DNA of 64,000 bases from Marinomonas alcarazii. GTDB lineage: Bacteria; Pseudomonadota; Gammaproteobacteria; Pseudomonadales; Marinomonadaceae. The notes beneath the pieces are model-generated. The model worked only from the letters and a program-made list of their open reading frames with translations. It searched no databases and had not been told where the DNA came from. Every line of letters begins with the position of its first letter. Position 1 is the stretch's first letter. The position numbers and the translations under genes are program-made. The stretch covers positions 1 through 64,000 of the forward strand of contig NZ_QKLW01000008.1 of the NCBI RefSeq assembly GCF_003208215.1, read 5' to 3'. Of the stretch, positions 30,096-38,313 are shown in pieces.

Positions 30096-30124
30096 AAGAA
30101 ATTGCGTTTTTGCCGTTCATCCAT
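30083..30124 (-). CDS. Candidate carA leader peptide
   Basis: A 13-codon frame, [13 protein letters not shown], ends with a TGA that lies in the attenuator, at the point where its perfect outer stem meets the weaker inner stem. Three of the codons are for arginine. A ribosome on it could affect folding of the terminator. No good ribosome site precedes it, and an alternative frame (TTG or ATG start, ending NGKNAIS, stop about 30096) overlaps it. P. aeruginosa carA is known to have a leader peptide, which makes the idea reasonable but not proven. Confidence 0.35.
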   Translation of the reverse strand: MDERQKRNFLKAR

Positions 30125-30151
30125 TGATGGATAACCAATGAATCTCGCGTT

Positions 30152-30195
30152 CAAAAAATCTGCCTAATTCTACTCTGATACGCCTTTAGCGTCCA
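30152..30195 (-). promoter_or_regulatory. carA promoter with a UTP-sensing-type start
   Basis: On the minus strand there is a -35-like TGGACG (30190-30195), a 17-nt spacer and a -10 TAGAAT (30167-30172). After 6 nt comes GATTTTTTG (30152-30160). E. coli codBA starts with GATTTTTTGG at the same distance from its -10 and is controlled by UTP-dependent start selection and slippage. Confidence 0.55.
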
Positions 30196-30288
30196 CCAAA
30201 TTGCCGAGAAAACAGGCAAAAATACACGAATGAAGCACTTTTTTTCTTGACTTCTTAGTCAGGAATAATATCTACCTGTCAGACAGAC

Positions 30289-30840
30289 TTAACATAGCAA
30301 ACCATCAGCCACACTTTGTGCTGCTTCATAACCTTTTAAATTACCCAACACAGTCAATGAAAAAATCATCGCAGTCGCTGGTCCTTTGGCCGTCAGAATA
30401 TTGTCATCCATCACCACAGGTTCATTAGGCATATATTCTGCGCCAGTTAGACCGTCTTCAAATCCTGGGTAACAAGTCGCTTGTTTGTCGACAACAAAAC
30501 CATGGGTACCAAACACCACTGCAGGCGATGCACAAATCGCAGCCAATAGCGCATCTTGAATGTCATGCTTTTCCAGCATACCAATCAATAACTCACAATC
30601 ACGCAAATGTTCAGCGCCAGGCATGCCGCCCGCCAACACAACCGCATCAAAAATTTGATCGGCCACATCCGTCAACAAGACATCCGCTTCTAGTTTAGTA
30701 TTGTGTGCCATAACAACCTGTTTTGAGTCATGAATACTCGCCACAGTTACGTCTAAACCACCACGTCTCAAAACATCGATAATAGTAATAGCTTCAATAT
30801 CTTCGTTGCCGTTTGCAATAGGAACTAATACCTTGCTCAT
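30289..30840 (-). CDS. DJ-1/PfpI family protein (YajL-like)
   Basis: A 183-residue cytosolic protein of the DJ-1/ThiJ superfamily. It has the conserved Glu in NGNEDIEAITIIDVLRRGG and the nucleophilic Cys in the elbow AAICASPAVV; VLAGGMPGAEHLRD is the family's glycine loop. YajL-type members protect proteins from carbonyl and oxidative damage, and the exact activity is debated. The ATG is at 30840. It starts 23 nt after rimI ends and is probably co-transcribed with it. Confidence 0.88.
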   Translation of the reverse strand: MSKVLVPIANGNEDIEAITIIDVLRRGGLDVTVASIHDSKQVVMAHNTKLEADVLLTDVADQIFDAVVLAGGMPGAEHLRDCELLIGMLEKHDIQDALLAAICASPAVVFGTHGFVVDKQATCYPGFEDGLTGAEYMPNEPVVMDDNILTAKGPATAMIFSLTVLGNLKGYEAAQSVADGLLC

Positions 30841-30863
30841 ACTTACCTCTTTAACAATTTAAT

Positions 30864-31322
30864 TCATAAAATTCTGGTAAACAAACAGGCCGCTTCGCGC
30901 CCTTGTTCTGTTTGATAGTAATTCTTTCGGCGACCAACCTGTTCGAACCCTAACGATTCATAAAGGGAAATGGCGCCTAGATTCGATTCACGCACTTCTA
31001 GCAACAATTCACTGACATCTTGCTGCGCAACCGTTTCTGACCAAACCATCATCAACCTTCTAGCGAGCCCCTGTCTACGCATAGAAGAATCAATCACAAT
31101 TAATTCTAATTCGGATTGATCAAGCACAACCGATGCAGTCAGCCACCCCAAAGCAACCAAGGGGGTCGAACCCACCGACTCGATTATCCAATTTTCCCGA
31201 CTGTGCAAGGCGTCAGCCACCAATTTTTCACCCCAAGGATGAGGGTTAGACAAAGCATCAAGTTGGATAATGGCGGGAAGGTCAGACAAAACGGCAGGAC
31301 GGATAGAAACAGAGACATTCAT
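30864..31322 (-). CDS. rimI: Ribosomal protein S18 alanine N-acetyltransferase
   Basis: A GNAT-fold enzyme of about 152 residues that acetylates the N-terminal alanine of ribosomal protein S18. The acetyl-CoA loop is RRQGLARRLM, and the C-terminal segment NLGAISLYESLGFEQVGRRKNYY is diagnostic of RimI. I chose the ATG at 31322 (MNVSVSIRP); an in-frame GTG 15 nt earlier is also possible. It follows the HolD-like gene as holD precedes rimI in E. coli. Confidence 0.9.
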   Translation of the reverse strand: MNVSVSIRPAVLSDLPAIIQLDALSNPHPWGEKLVADALHSRENWIIESVGSTPLVALGWLTASVVLDQSELELIVIDSSMRRQGLARRLMMVWSETVAQQDVSELLLEVRESNLGAISLYESLGFEQVGRRKNYYQTEQGREAACLFTRIL

Positions 31323-31355
31323 AGGATTCAAAACCACATCAGTCGAAATATGACA

Positions 31356-32186
31356 TTAGCTAAAAAGCGTAGACTGCATTTCTTCCCACGCTTCTTTGCG
31401 TAACTCTGGAATGCGATGTAGCTCAGGCAAACTCACAATACGAGCAGTAGGATATTGCTTCAATAACGTATCAGCAGGTAAATCTTCCACCAGCTGAGTC
31501 ACCTTAGCACCTGCCAGAACCAGCAAAGGCACTTCAGGAAAGTCTTTCACTAGACGGCCAACATAGCTTTCTAAGGCTCCAAACAACCAGTCAGTGCGAT
31601 TTGTGAAGTACGGATTACGCAATTGACCAGGCCAGCTAAACGCACTACCTTGCCATTCATCAATAGGCTGTTTCAGCAGAGCTTGCCCCATTTTCAGCGC
31701 CAAACGTTCGATATCTTCTGCTTGGGAAAACACCTGTGGCACATCACTCAAAATTAACAATTTATTCAGTAACGCATAAGCTCGAATATCAAGGTGTGTA
31801 ATTTGGCTGACAACATTGGATTCAGGCTCAATCACAATATCTACCGCCAATTCTTCAATAGGCTGTAGATCTTCAACAATAATTTCCGGACCAGCATTTA
31901 ACTGCTCACGAAGGTTATGAACCAAAGGCTCTTTTTCTTCTGGCGATAATTTAGGCACGGGAGCGGGTTCAGGATCTGCCGCTTTAAATCCCATAGACGG
32001 TGGTGCCGAAACGACATCCGCCGCGACATCAGTATCAATCGGCCAAGGTTGAGGCGGCATAAAAACCGTCCCAGAGACATTGTCCGAAGCAGACCCACTT
32101 TTATCAATAGACAACCAAGACACCACGCCCATTTGCGCTAAGCAATGAGTTTGAAAAGCCTGTTGAGGTGGTAATTCGCGGGACAT
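31356..32186 (-). CDS. HolD-like protein (possible DNA polymerase III psi subunit)
   Basis: A 276-residue protein that is not obvious from overall sequence. Its N-terminus (FQTHCLAQMGVVSWL) resembles the DnaX-binding start of psi (QLQQLGITQW), and the C-terminal 75 residues (LVLAGAKV...ARIVSLPELHRIPELRKEAWEEM) resemble the end of psi. Between them is a Pro/Glu-rich, probably disordered region of about 100 residues and a helical part. Psi is about 137 residues in E. coli, so this is twice as long. The location upstream of rimI supports the call. The chi partner (holC) is not at its usual place in this window. Confidence 0.55.
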   Translation of the reverse strand: MSRELPPQQAFQTHCLAQMGVVSWLSIDKSGSASDNVSGTVFMPPQPWPIDTDVAADVVSAPPSMGFKAADPEPAPVPKLSPEEKEPLVHNLREQLNAGPEIIVEDLQPIEELAVDIVIEPESNVVSQITHLDIRAYALLNKLLILSDVPQVFSQAEDIERLALKMGQALLKQPIDEWQGSAFSWPGQLRNPYFTNRTDWLFGALESYVGRLVKDFPEVPLLVLAGAKVTQLVEDLPADTLLKQYPTARIVSLPELHRIPELRKEAWEEMQSTLFS

Positions 32187-32390
32187 AATAACCTTAATCG
32201 CAGCCTAAAAAAGTGCCTATTCATAGATTTGAATATTGGTACGCAAATATACCCGCTTACGCCAACAGATGCCACTTGATGGCCTAAAGCTTGCTAGAGA
32301 TCTTTGCACGATGGCTGTGTATAATCGCAACCAATTTTGAACCTATTGAACCACTTTAATTAATATAACGCCCTCTATAAAGGTAAAAGC

Positions 32391-33179
32391 ATGACCCAGA
32401 TTTTATCTCGTTTGATGCTGATCGCGACCGTTGCGATCAGCAGCCTAAGTTTTGCAGACAACTTACCCGACCTTAAAGGTCGCACTATTTTAGCCGTCAC
32501 GGAAAATGCCTACACGCCACTGAACTTTGTTGATCCAGCAACAGGCGAAGGTATTGGCTGGGAATACGACGCCATGAATGAAATTGGCAAACGCTTAAAC
32601 GCCAAAATCGAATGGCACCTAAGCAGCTGGGACACCATGATCCAAGCCATCAAACAAGGCCAATACGATGTCGGCATGGATGGCATCACTATTAATGAAG
32701 AACGCGCCCAGCAAATCGACTTCACGATTCCTTATATGACCTCTCAGCAGTTTATGTTAGTTCGTGCCGATGAAGATCGCTTCAACGATGCCAAATCCTT
32801 TGCCGCCAACCCAGACCTGCATTTTGGTGCACAAGCTGGAACCACCAACTTTTATGTGGCTGTTTATGACGTTCTTGATGGCGACGAAGGCAACCCTCGC
32901 ATCACTTTATTAGAGACTTTCGGTGCGTCCGTTCAAGCGCTAAAATCGGGTGACGTCGACAGTGTATTAATGGACGCTGCATCGGCACGTGGTTACATCG
33001 GTGCTAACCCTGGCGCATTCAAGATCGTTGGCGGTCCACTGGGCTCTGAAGATTTCGGCTTCATCCTGACCCCAGGTTCAGACCTTGTTAAGCCGATCAA
33101 TGCTGCTATCGAAAGCATGAAAAAAGATGGCACATTAGAAGCACTAAACAAAAAATGGTTCTTCGACTTTAATCAGTAA
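32391..33179 (+). CDS. Amino-acid-type ABC transporter substrate-binding protein
   Basis: A periplasmic solute-binding protein of family 3, 262 residues, with a signal peptide ending SLSFA (cleavage near residue 22). The typical start [19 protein letters not shown], the [15 protein letters not shown] segment and [20 protein letters not shown] are those of polar amino acid or opine binding proteins. The ligand is unknown. It is followed by a terminator and then a permease gene, so it is probably expressed in excess over the membrane component. Confidence 0.9.
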   Translation: MTQILSRLMLIATVAISSLSFADNLPDLKGRTILAVTENAYTPLNFVDPATGEGIGWEYDAMNEIGKRLNAKIEWHLSSWDTMIQAIKQGQYDVGMDGITINEERAQQIDFTIPYMTSQQFMLVRADEDRFNDAKSFAANPDLHFGAQAGTTNFYVAVYDVLDGDEGNPRITLLETFGASVQALKSGDVDSVLMDAASARGYIGANPGAFKIVGGPLGSEDFGFILTPGSDLVKPINAAIESMKKDGTLEALNKKWFFDFNQ

Positions 33180-33217
33180 GCAGCACAACTGATAAACGCG
33201 ATGTAACAGACAACAGC

Positions 33218-33254
33218 AACGGATCTTCTACTTTATATAGCGATCCGTTTTTTT
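33218..33254 (+). terminator. Partial terminator between binding protein and permease
   Basis: AACGGATC (33218-33225) pairs with GATCCGTT (33242-33249), followed by a T-run. It is placed to lower permease expression relative to the binding protein. Confidence 0.7.
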
Positions 33255-33292
33255 ATTGATAAACCACGGAACGGTCTTGCTATGAATGTATT

Positions 33293-34099
33293 ATGCCCTT
33301 TAAAAAATCCCTAGATCGCACGCCTTGGTGGCTCGTCACCATCATTATTATCGCTCTGGTTTTGGTTTGGAACATGGTTTCCGACCAAAGCTACCAACGC
33401 ATCGCGGGCGCACTAAGCGAAGGACTGCTGACCACAATTGGCGTCACCTTCACGGCCTTTATACTGGCAAGCTTACTTGGGTTATTAATTGCACTGGCAG
33501 GGTTTTCTCGTCATCGACTACTACGTGAGTTTGCTCGCCTATATGTAGAAATTTTTCGTGGCGTCCCCGTTCTCGTACTGCTCTTCTACATCGCCTTTGT
33601 CGGCGCACCGGAAATGGTCAAACTCTACAACTGGGCGTTACAAATGCCGATTGAAGCGGGCTGGATAGAAAAAGCTCGCACACGAGATTTCACCTTATTG
33701 TGGCGCGCTATTATCGCCCTTGCCATCAGCTACAGCGCCTTCATTGCAGAAGTGTTTCGCGCTGGTATTCAAGAAGTCGGCAAAGGCCAAATCGAAGCTG
33801 CAAAAGCACTCGGCTTATCCAACTGGCACCGCTTCCGCCTTATCACCCTCCCCCAAGCCATGCGTAAAATCTTACCGCCCCTTGGCAACGACCTCGTCGC
33901 CATGATCAAAGACTCAGCACTCGTTTCGGTTTTAGGCGTACAAGACATTACCCAACTTGGCAAAGTCTTCAGCTCCTCCACCTTCCAATTCTTCGAAACC
34001 TACAACGTCGTCGCCTTCATGTACCTCGTACTCACACTCAGCTTATCCCTCATGATCCGCGCCTTTGAAGCGCATTTGAGAAGAAATGATCATCATTGA
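33293..34099 (+). CDS. Amino-acid-type ABC transporter permease
   Basis: An inner-membrane permease of the HisM/GlnP type, 268 residues. It has a first membrane helix at about 14-34, then the five-helix core, and the cytoplasmic EAA loop (EVGKGQIEAAKALGLSNWHRFRLITLPQ) that docks the ATPase. The conserved end DSALVSVLGVQDITQLG is present. No ATP-binding subunit gene follows, which is unusual; it may be encoded elsewhere or shared with another system. Confidence 0.9.
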   Translation: MPFKKSLDRTPWWLVTIIIIALVLVWNMVSDQSYQRIAGALSEGLLTTIGVTFTAFILASLLGLLIALAGFSRHRLLREFARLYVEIFRGVPVLVLLFYIAFVGAPEMVKLYNWALQMPIEAGWIEKARTRDFTLLWRAIIALAISYSAFIAEVFRAGIQEVGKGQIEAAKALGLSNWHRFRLITLPQAMRKILPPLGNDLVAMIKDSALVSVLGVQDITQLGKVFSSSTFQFFETYNVVAFMYLVLTLSLSLMIRAFEAHLRRNDHH

Positions 34100-34182
34100 C
34101 TAAAGACAGATTAGCGCCTCCCCCAAAAAAGGGGAAAGCGTTGGTTTCGGGGAAAAGGTTATCCGGTCGGAGGGAATCAACA

Positions 34183-34248
34183 CCATGAACGAATAACATT
34201 TCGACGAGGGAGGCGGTAGTTTCGAGAAGAAATGTTATTCGTTCATGG
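34183..34248 (-). repeat. Variable-arm palindrome with conserved loop, copy 2
   Basis: The 20-bp perfect arms (34183-34202 with 34229-34248, CCATGAACGAATAACATTTC and its complement) enclose a 26-nt loop. Read on the minus strand, the loop carries CTCGAAACTA and continues nearly as in copy 1 at 23471-23531 (21 of 24 matches). Arm sequences differ entirely from copy 1 except the inner TTTC/GAAA. Confidence 0.8.
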
Positions 34249-34282
34249 CAACATAGACAGTTTGAGTAACAAAAACAACCCC

Positions 34283-34321
34283 ATCCTAACCTTCCCCTTG
34301 GAAGACAAAAGGGGAAGGAAC
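34283..34321 (-). repeat. G-rich hairpin repeat, copy 2
   Basis: On the minus strand TTCCTTCCCCTTTTG pairs with AAGGGGAAGG and continues TTAGGATGGGG. It resembles copy 1 at 23346-23388 in order and sequence. Here, too, it lies upstream of the variable-arm palindrome when both are read in the same direction. Confidence 0.55.
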
Positions 34322-34327
34322 TAAGCG

Positions 34328-34810
34328 CTAAAAAACAAACTCAACCAAAGCCTGTAGTACGACAAAAGACATAACACCGGCCAGAATATCGTCTAGCATG
34401 ATACCGAAGCCACCGTGTACGTTTTTATCGACCCATGAGATCGGCCAAGGCTTCAAGATATCGAATAAACGAAACAAGACAAAGCCCAACACGATGTAAA
34501 ACCAACCCGCAGGCGCCAGCCACATGGTAATCCAGAAGCCGACAAACTCATCCCAAACAATCCCTGCATGGTCATGTACGCCCATGTCTTTGGAGGTTTT
34601 ACCACAAAGGTAAACCCCCACTAATGATGTCACGACCAGCACAATAAAATACGCGGTGGCCGTTAAATCTTGTAATAACCAAATAAAAATCGGCACCGCT
34701 GCTAATGTACCAAAAGTGCCAGGTGCTTTTGGCGCGGCACCAGAGCCTAGGCCAAATGCCAAAAAATGTATCGGATTACGCCATACAGACGCTGGGGCAG
34801 AATTTGCCAT
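34328..34810 (-). CDS. pgpA: Phosphatidylglycerophosphatase A
   Basis: An inner-membrane phosphatase that makes phosphatidylglycerol from PGP. The 160 residues have the family's FGLGSGAAPKAPGTFGT start, the conserved DHAGIVWDEFVGFWITM (catalytic acidic residues), and several membrane helices. It follows thiL on the same strand, 57 bp apart, as in the nusB-thiL-pgpA clusters of many gammaproteobacteria. Confidence 0.95.
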   Translation of the reverse strand: MANSAPASVWRNPIHFLAFGLGSGAAPKAPGTFGTLAAVPIFIWLLQDLTATAYFIVLVVTSLVGVYLCGKTSKDMGVHDHAGIVWDEFVGFWITMWLAPAGWFYIVLGFVLFRLFDILKPWPISWVDKNVHGGFGIMLDDILAGVMSFVVLQALVEFVF

Positions 34811-34867
34811 GGTGTTACTACCTATTTATTAAATGAAAAACTAAAAATCTTTGCGCCCATCTCGGCT

Positions 34868-35818
34868 CTAAAAATGTTGCCAGCCCGATGCCTCACCGTC
34901 ATAGCCTTGAATACTAAAGCCTTCCGCAACAATTTCTCCTACCTTGGTACAAGGTAAACTCAGTGTTTGCGTGATTAAGGCAATCTCGGCTGCTTGCTCT
35001 TTCGGGGCAGTAAAACAGAGTTCGTAATCATCGCCGCCGGTTAATGCCAATGAAATTGCCGATTCGGGTTGCCAATAACGCAATTCAGAAGAGATTGGTA
35101 AACGACTCGCATCGATCTTCGCTCCGGCTCCTGATGCTTTAAGTATATGCTGGATATCTTGAGCGAGACCATCAGAAATATCCATCATAGAATGAGCCAC
35201 TCGCTTCAGCGCCATGCCGGCAATTAACCTTGGTGTTGGTCGCCAGTAACGATCATAAAAATAATCAAAGCGCTCACTCGATACTTGCAACTCTCCCGTA
35301 ACAATCGGCACAGCCGCTGCCGCATCACCCAGCAACCCTGTAACGTAAATATCGTCACCAACCTTGGCGCCACTGCGTTTTAGCGCCATGTCCGCTTCCA
35401 CATAACCATGCACTTGCAGGGTGATCGTTAGCGGCCCTTTGGTCGTATCACCACCAACTAAAGCCAAGCCAATTGGCTCCGCCAGTTCCGCCATGCCTTG
35501 TGCTAATCCGGCCAACCACGATGGATCAGAGTTTGGAATGGTCAGCCCTAGGGTGAAAAAAGCCGGTTTTGCCCCCATTGCAGCCAAGTCACTGACGCAG
35601 CTTGCTACCGCACGGTAACCGATATCGACAGGGTCAGCATCGAAGGGAAAATGTCGCCCTTCAACCAAGGTATCCATAGAAAACACCAAGCTCTGACCTT
35701 GCGGCACTTGCACCTGAGCACAATCATCACCAATGCCTAACAAAAGATCCCCACGCCCTTGCGTGTTCGCCATGACAGACGCTTGAAAGATGTTTTGTAT
35801 CAACTCGAATTCTTTCAA
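34868..35818 (-). CDS. thiL: Thiamine-monophosphate kinase
   Basis: ThiL phosphorylates thiamine monophosphate to the active diphosphate. The 316 residues have the GIGDDCAQV nucleotide/Mg loop, the SMDTLVEGRHF segment, and LVGGDTTKGPL. The start is a TTG at 35818 with AGGA about 9 nt upstream; no ATG is close. The first residues KEFELIQNIF agree with the family N-terminus. It is separated from nusB by two other genes, unlike in E. coli. Confidence 0.94.
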   Translation of the reverse strand: MKEFELIQNIFQASVMANTQGRGDLLLGIGDDCAQVQVPQGQSLVFSMDTLVEGRHFPFDADPVDIGYRAVASCVSDLAAMGAKPAFFTLGLTIPNSDPSWLAGLAQGMAELAEPIGLALVGGDTTKGPLTITLQVHGYVEADMALKRSGAKVGDDIYVTGLLGDAAAAVPIVTGELQVSSERFDYFYDRYWRPTPRLIAGMALKRVAHSMMDISDGLAQDIQHILKASGAGAKIDASRLPISSELRYWQPESAISLALTGGDDYELCFTAPKEQAAEIALITQTLSLPCTKVGEIVAEGFSIQGYDGEASGWQHF

Positions 35819-35920
35819 CAGAAGATCCTTTTATCCTAATTAATAGCTCACGCCTAACGGTCAAAATAAGCCAGTTTAATGAGTAAGAGGATACCGTATT
35901 GTCAGTAGGATGTCAGAAGC

Positions 35921-35955
35921 AAAAAAGGGCAGATTGCCTAATGCAATCTGCCCTT
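35921..35955 (-). terminator. Intrinsic terminator after the DUF6172-like gene
   Basis: A 13-bp perfect stem (35925-35937 with 35943-35955) closes a 5-nt loop. On the minus strand the T-run follows. Confidence 0.92.
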
Positions 35956-35984
35956 AAGACATCATCCAATCCGAATACCCAGAG

Positions 35985-36278
35985 TTAATCTTCTGAGCGT
36001 TTAGTGCGTGTTTTCGGTGTTGGGATCACTTCTAAATAAAAAGACTTCCAATGCTGGCTTTGTGCAGAACTAATATTGGCATTGATGTCACCTTCATGAA
36101 TCGCTCGTGCCTTGTCTGCGACTTGACCAAACTTGCAGTTAAATCCCCAAAAATCCGCACCTTCTGGCAAGGCTTTGTTGCGCTCTGCTTTTATGTATTG
36201 CTTAACGTCGTTTTTCGCTTCTTCAATAAGACGCTGGTATGGCTTTTTGGGGTGAGATAGTACAAACGTCTTTTTCAT
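35985..36278 (-). CDS. Small conserved protein (DUF6172-like)
   Basis: A 97-residue soluble protein beginning MKKTFVLSHPKKPYQRLIEEAKNDVKQYIKAERNK. The core ALPEGADFWGFNCKFG...AIHEGDIN and SFYLEVIPTPK match, from memory, a small conserved family (DUF6172) of gammaproteobacteria with unknown function. I chose the ATG at 36278 with AGGATC before it; the longer frame adds a hydrophobic stretch that is probably not translated. It follows the CNNM-type gene by 130 bp on the same strand. Confidence 0.7.
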   Translation of the reverse strand: MKKTFVLSHPKKPYQRLIEEAKNDVKQYIKAERNKALPEGADFWGFNCKFGQVADKARAIHEGDINANISSAQSQHWKSFYLEVIPTPKTRTKRSED

Positions 36279-36408
36279 TATGATCCTAAAAATATTGGGT
36301 AAGGCAGCATAACAACCACCTTTAAGACGCCTATAATAGCGGGTTAAGAATAAACCAGCCATCAATAAAACGATAAAATAGCTGATCATAAACATCATAC
36401 CCAAGACT

Positions 36409-37479
36409 TTACTCTACGCGATCTACCTCTATTCCAAGCGCTCTGGCTCGCGTTGTCCACATTTTGCGCGCCAACACCCGCATGTTTTCAACACTGTCCA
36501 TTTCATCCATAATTTCTACGCCAAGTAAGGTCTCCACCAAATCCTCAAGAGTCACGATTCCTTTTACCCTTCCATATTCATCTACCACCAATGCAATATG
36601 CTGACGCTCGTTAAGAAAGCTGTCCAAGAGCATTGGTAATGATACTTTTTCAGGGACCACGGTAATATCACGCTTTAAAGACTTAAGTGTTTCATTATGT
36701 CGGTCAGACGCCTTACTTAACAAAATGTCGTCTCTAAGCACAAAACCTGTAATGTCATCAAAGCCCGATTTATAAACAGGTAAACGTGAAAACGGCTTAC
36801 TTTTAATAAGCTCAAACACCTCTGAAACCGTTTGATTCTCTGAAAGTGCAAAAGCAACCGTTCGAGGCGTCATGACATCCATTGCTTTAACCGACCCATA
36901 ACGAAACAAGTTACGAATAACCCTGGATTCACTATCATGAATCTGGCCATCTGCTTTACCAAGCTCTGCCATGGCAATAAACTCGTCTCGGCTAAAGTGA
37001 TGCAGCGTCTTTCCGTGAGATATTAGCTTAGTTAGCTTCTCTGAAACCCACACGATGGGGTAAAGGATGACGATAAGTCCCTGTACAAAGTACATCGTAG
37101 GAACAACAAGCTTTGACCAATAAATTGCGCCGATGGTTTTAGGCACTATTTCAGAGAAAAATAAGATCGCCATCGTCATGGCCGCTGAAAACACACCAAA
37201 CCATGCACTTCCAAATACCGCCGTAGCTTTCGCACCTGCTCCAATCGCCCCAGCCGTGTGGGCAATGGTGTTAAGTGTCAGAATAGCCGCAAGCGATTGG
37301 TCAATATTATCTTGTTTTAGTCGCTTCAAACGCTGTGCGAATTTTGGCTGTTTTTCTTTCATGCCTTCTACATATGACGGCGTAATACTCAGTAATACGG
37401 CTTCTGCCACAGAACAAAGAAAGGAAAAACCTATTGCCGTCAAAACATAAATAATTAACAGCAAAGCATCTGTACTCAT
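36409..37479 (-). CDS. CNNM/DUF21 membrane protein with CBS pair
   Basis: A 356-residue inner-membrane protein. The N-terminal DUF21 (CNNM) domain has about four hydrophobic segments (2-25, 58-80, 88-110, 118-142), followed by two CBS motifs (about 195-310; PVYKSGFDDITGFVLRDDIL and VVDEYGRVKGIVTLEDLVETLLG). Related proteins are called hemolysin-like or CorB and act in Mg2+ homeostasis. The C-terminal CorC/HlyC transporter-associated domain seems to be missing, as the protein ends about 40 residues after the CBS pair. Confidence 0.85.
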   Translation of the reverse strand: MSTDALLLIIYVLTAIGFSFLCSVAEAVLLSITPSYVEGMKEKQPKFAQRLKRLKQDNIDQSLAAILTLNTIAHTAGAIGAGAKATAVFGSAWFGVFSAAMTMAILFFSEIVPKTIGAIYWSKLVVPTMYFVQGLIVILYPIVWVSEKLTKLISHGKTLHHFSRDEFIAMAELGKADGQIHDSESRVIRNLFRYGSVKAMDVMTPRTVAFALSENQTVSEVFELIKSKPFSRLPVYKSGFDDITGFVLRDDILLSKASDRHNETLKSLKRDITVVPEKVSLPMLLDSFLNERQHIALVVDEYGRVKGIVTLEDLVETLLGVEIMDEMDSVENMRVLARKMWTTRARALGIEVDRVE

Positions 37480-37788
37480 TACCGACCCTCGCGTTCATTT
37501 TTTCGGTTGTTTTTAAGACCTTCATCATCACATTTACAAAGCTGTGCTTCCCCTAAATAACATGAAGCGTATTCTTGCCACTCTAAATAGTTCAGTGGCA
37601 AACATGCTAATCTAGGCTTCTAAGCACTCGGGCTATGTTAATTTAGTCTGTGATTAGGACGTTAGGTTCAAATAAAATTGGACAGTTTGAAGCAGATATA
37701 AAAAAGCCCCGTTATTAACAAGTAATAACAGGGCTCTTAGTTGTCTTTCTCAAATACTATTGAGAGCGTTTAAGTAATCGGTTTTTGA
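37480..37788. other. Intergenic gap between the CNNM gene and nusB
   Basis: A 309-bp gap with no visible gene. It contains an 8-bp hairpin (TTGCCACT 37575-37582 with 37594-37601) without a T-run, and the nusB terminator (37700-37738). Confidence 0.6.
37700..37738 (-). terminator. Intrinsic terminator of nusB
   Basis: A 13-bp stem (37705-37717 with 37723-37735) with a 5-nt loop. The single mismatch is a G-U pair only on the minus-strand RNA, and a T-run follows on that strand, so it serves nusB. Confidence 0.9.
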
Positions 37789-38313
37789 TTACTTGTTTGA
37801 CTCTTTATTCGCTTCTCGGCGAGCGGCGATTTCTTCGCGACGCACGCGCTGTGCTAGTTTATCTAGAATGCCGTTAACGTATTTGTGGCTTTCTGTCGCG
37901 CCGAAGCCTTTTGCTAGCTCTACGCTTTCATTGATCGCAACACGATATGGCACATCTAAACGCTGAGACAATTCATATGCCCCGATACGCATAACTGCCA
38001 ATTCGATTGGATCTAGTTCGCTTAATGGGCGATCTAATAACTCTTCAAACATAACGTCCAGTTTTTTTGCACTGGCAGTAACGCCTTGTAGCAACTCGCG
38101 GAAGTACACCTTGTCACAAGAATCCATTTCTTGATCCTGGTTCATCACGAATTGGGTCTCTATCTCGCTAACAGCAGAGTGATTCATCTGCCACTGGTAG
38201 ACCGCTTGTAATGCCAAACGACGTGAAGCACTGCGCAATTGCGAACGTGAAGGCTTTTTCTCCTTACGTTTTGGTGCTGGAGTTTGGTCGTTTGTTGTTT
38301 CCACTTCGCTCAT
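37789..38313 (-). CDS. nusB: Transcription antitermination factor NusB
   Basis: NusB binds boxA with S10 and enables rRNA antitermination; a boxA lies at the left edge of this window. The protein is 174 residues, longer than the 139 of E. coli because of a charged N-terminal extension (about 28 residues, KRKEKKPSRSQ) and a C-terminal RRE-rich tail. The core RRLALQAVYQWQMN, LLDRPLSELDPIELAVMRIGAYEL and VAINESVELAKGFG is canonical. I chose the ATG at 38313 with GAGG 8 nt upstream. Confidence 0.94.
   Translation of the reverse strand: MSEVETTNDQTPAPKRKEKKPSRSQLRSASRRLALQAVYQWQMNHSAVSEIETQFVMNQDQEMDSCDKVYFRELLQGVTASAKKLDVMFEELLDRPLSELDPIELAVMRIGAYELSQRLDVPYRVAINESVELAKGFGATESHKYVNGILDKLAQRVRREEIAARREANKESNK

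Larger units (their letters stand above)
34100..34327. other. Repeat-rich intergenic gap
   Basis: No coding region is visible. A CCCCC...GGGG imperfect hairpin lies at about 34114-34127. The gap also holds the variable-arm palindrome copy 2 (34183-34248) and the G-rich repeat copy 2 (34283-34321), each listed separately. Confidence 0.7.

Noticed and set aside
30096-30145. The alternative carA leader frame ending NGKNAIS
   Set aside because: It has somewhat better spacing to GAG but ends before the terminator stem; I list it only as an alternative to the 13-codon frame.
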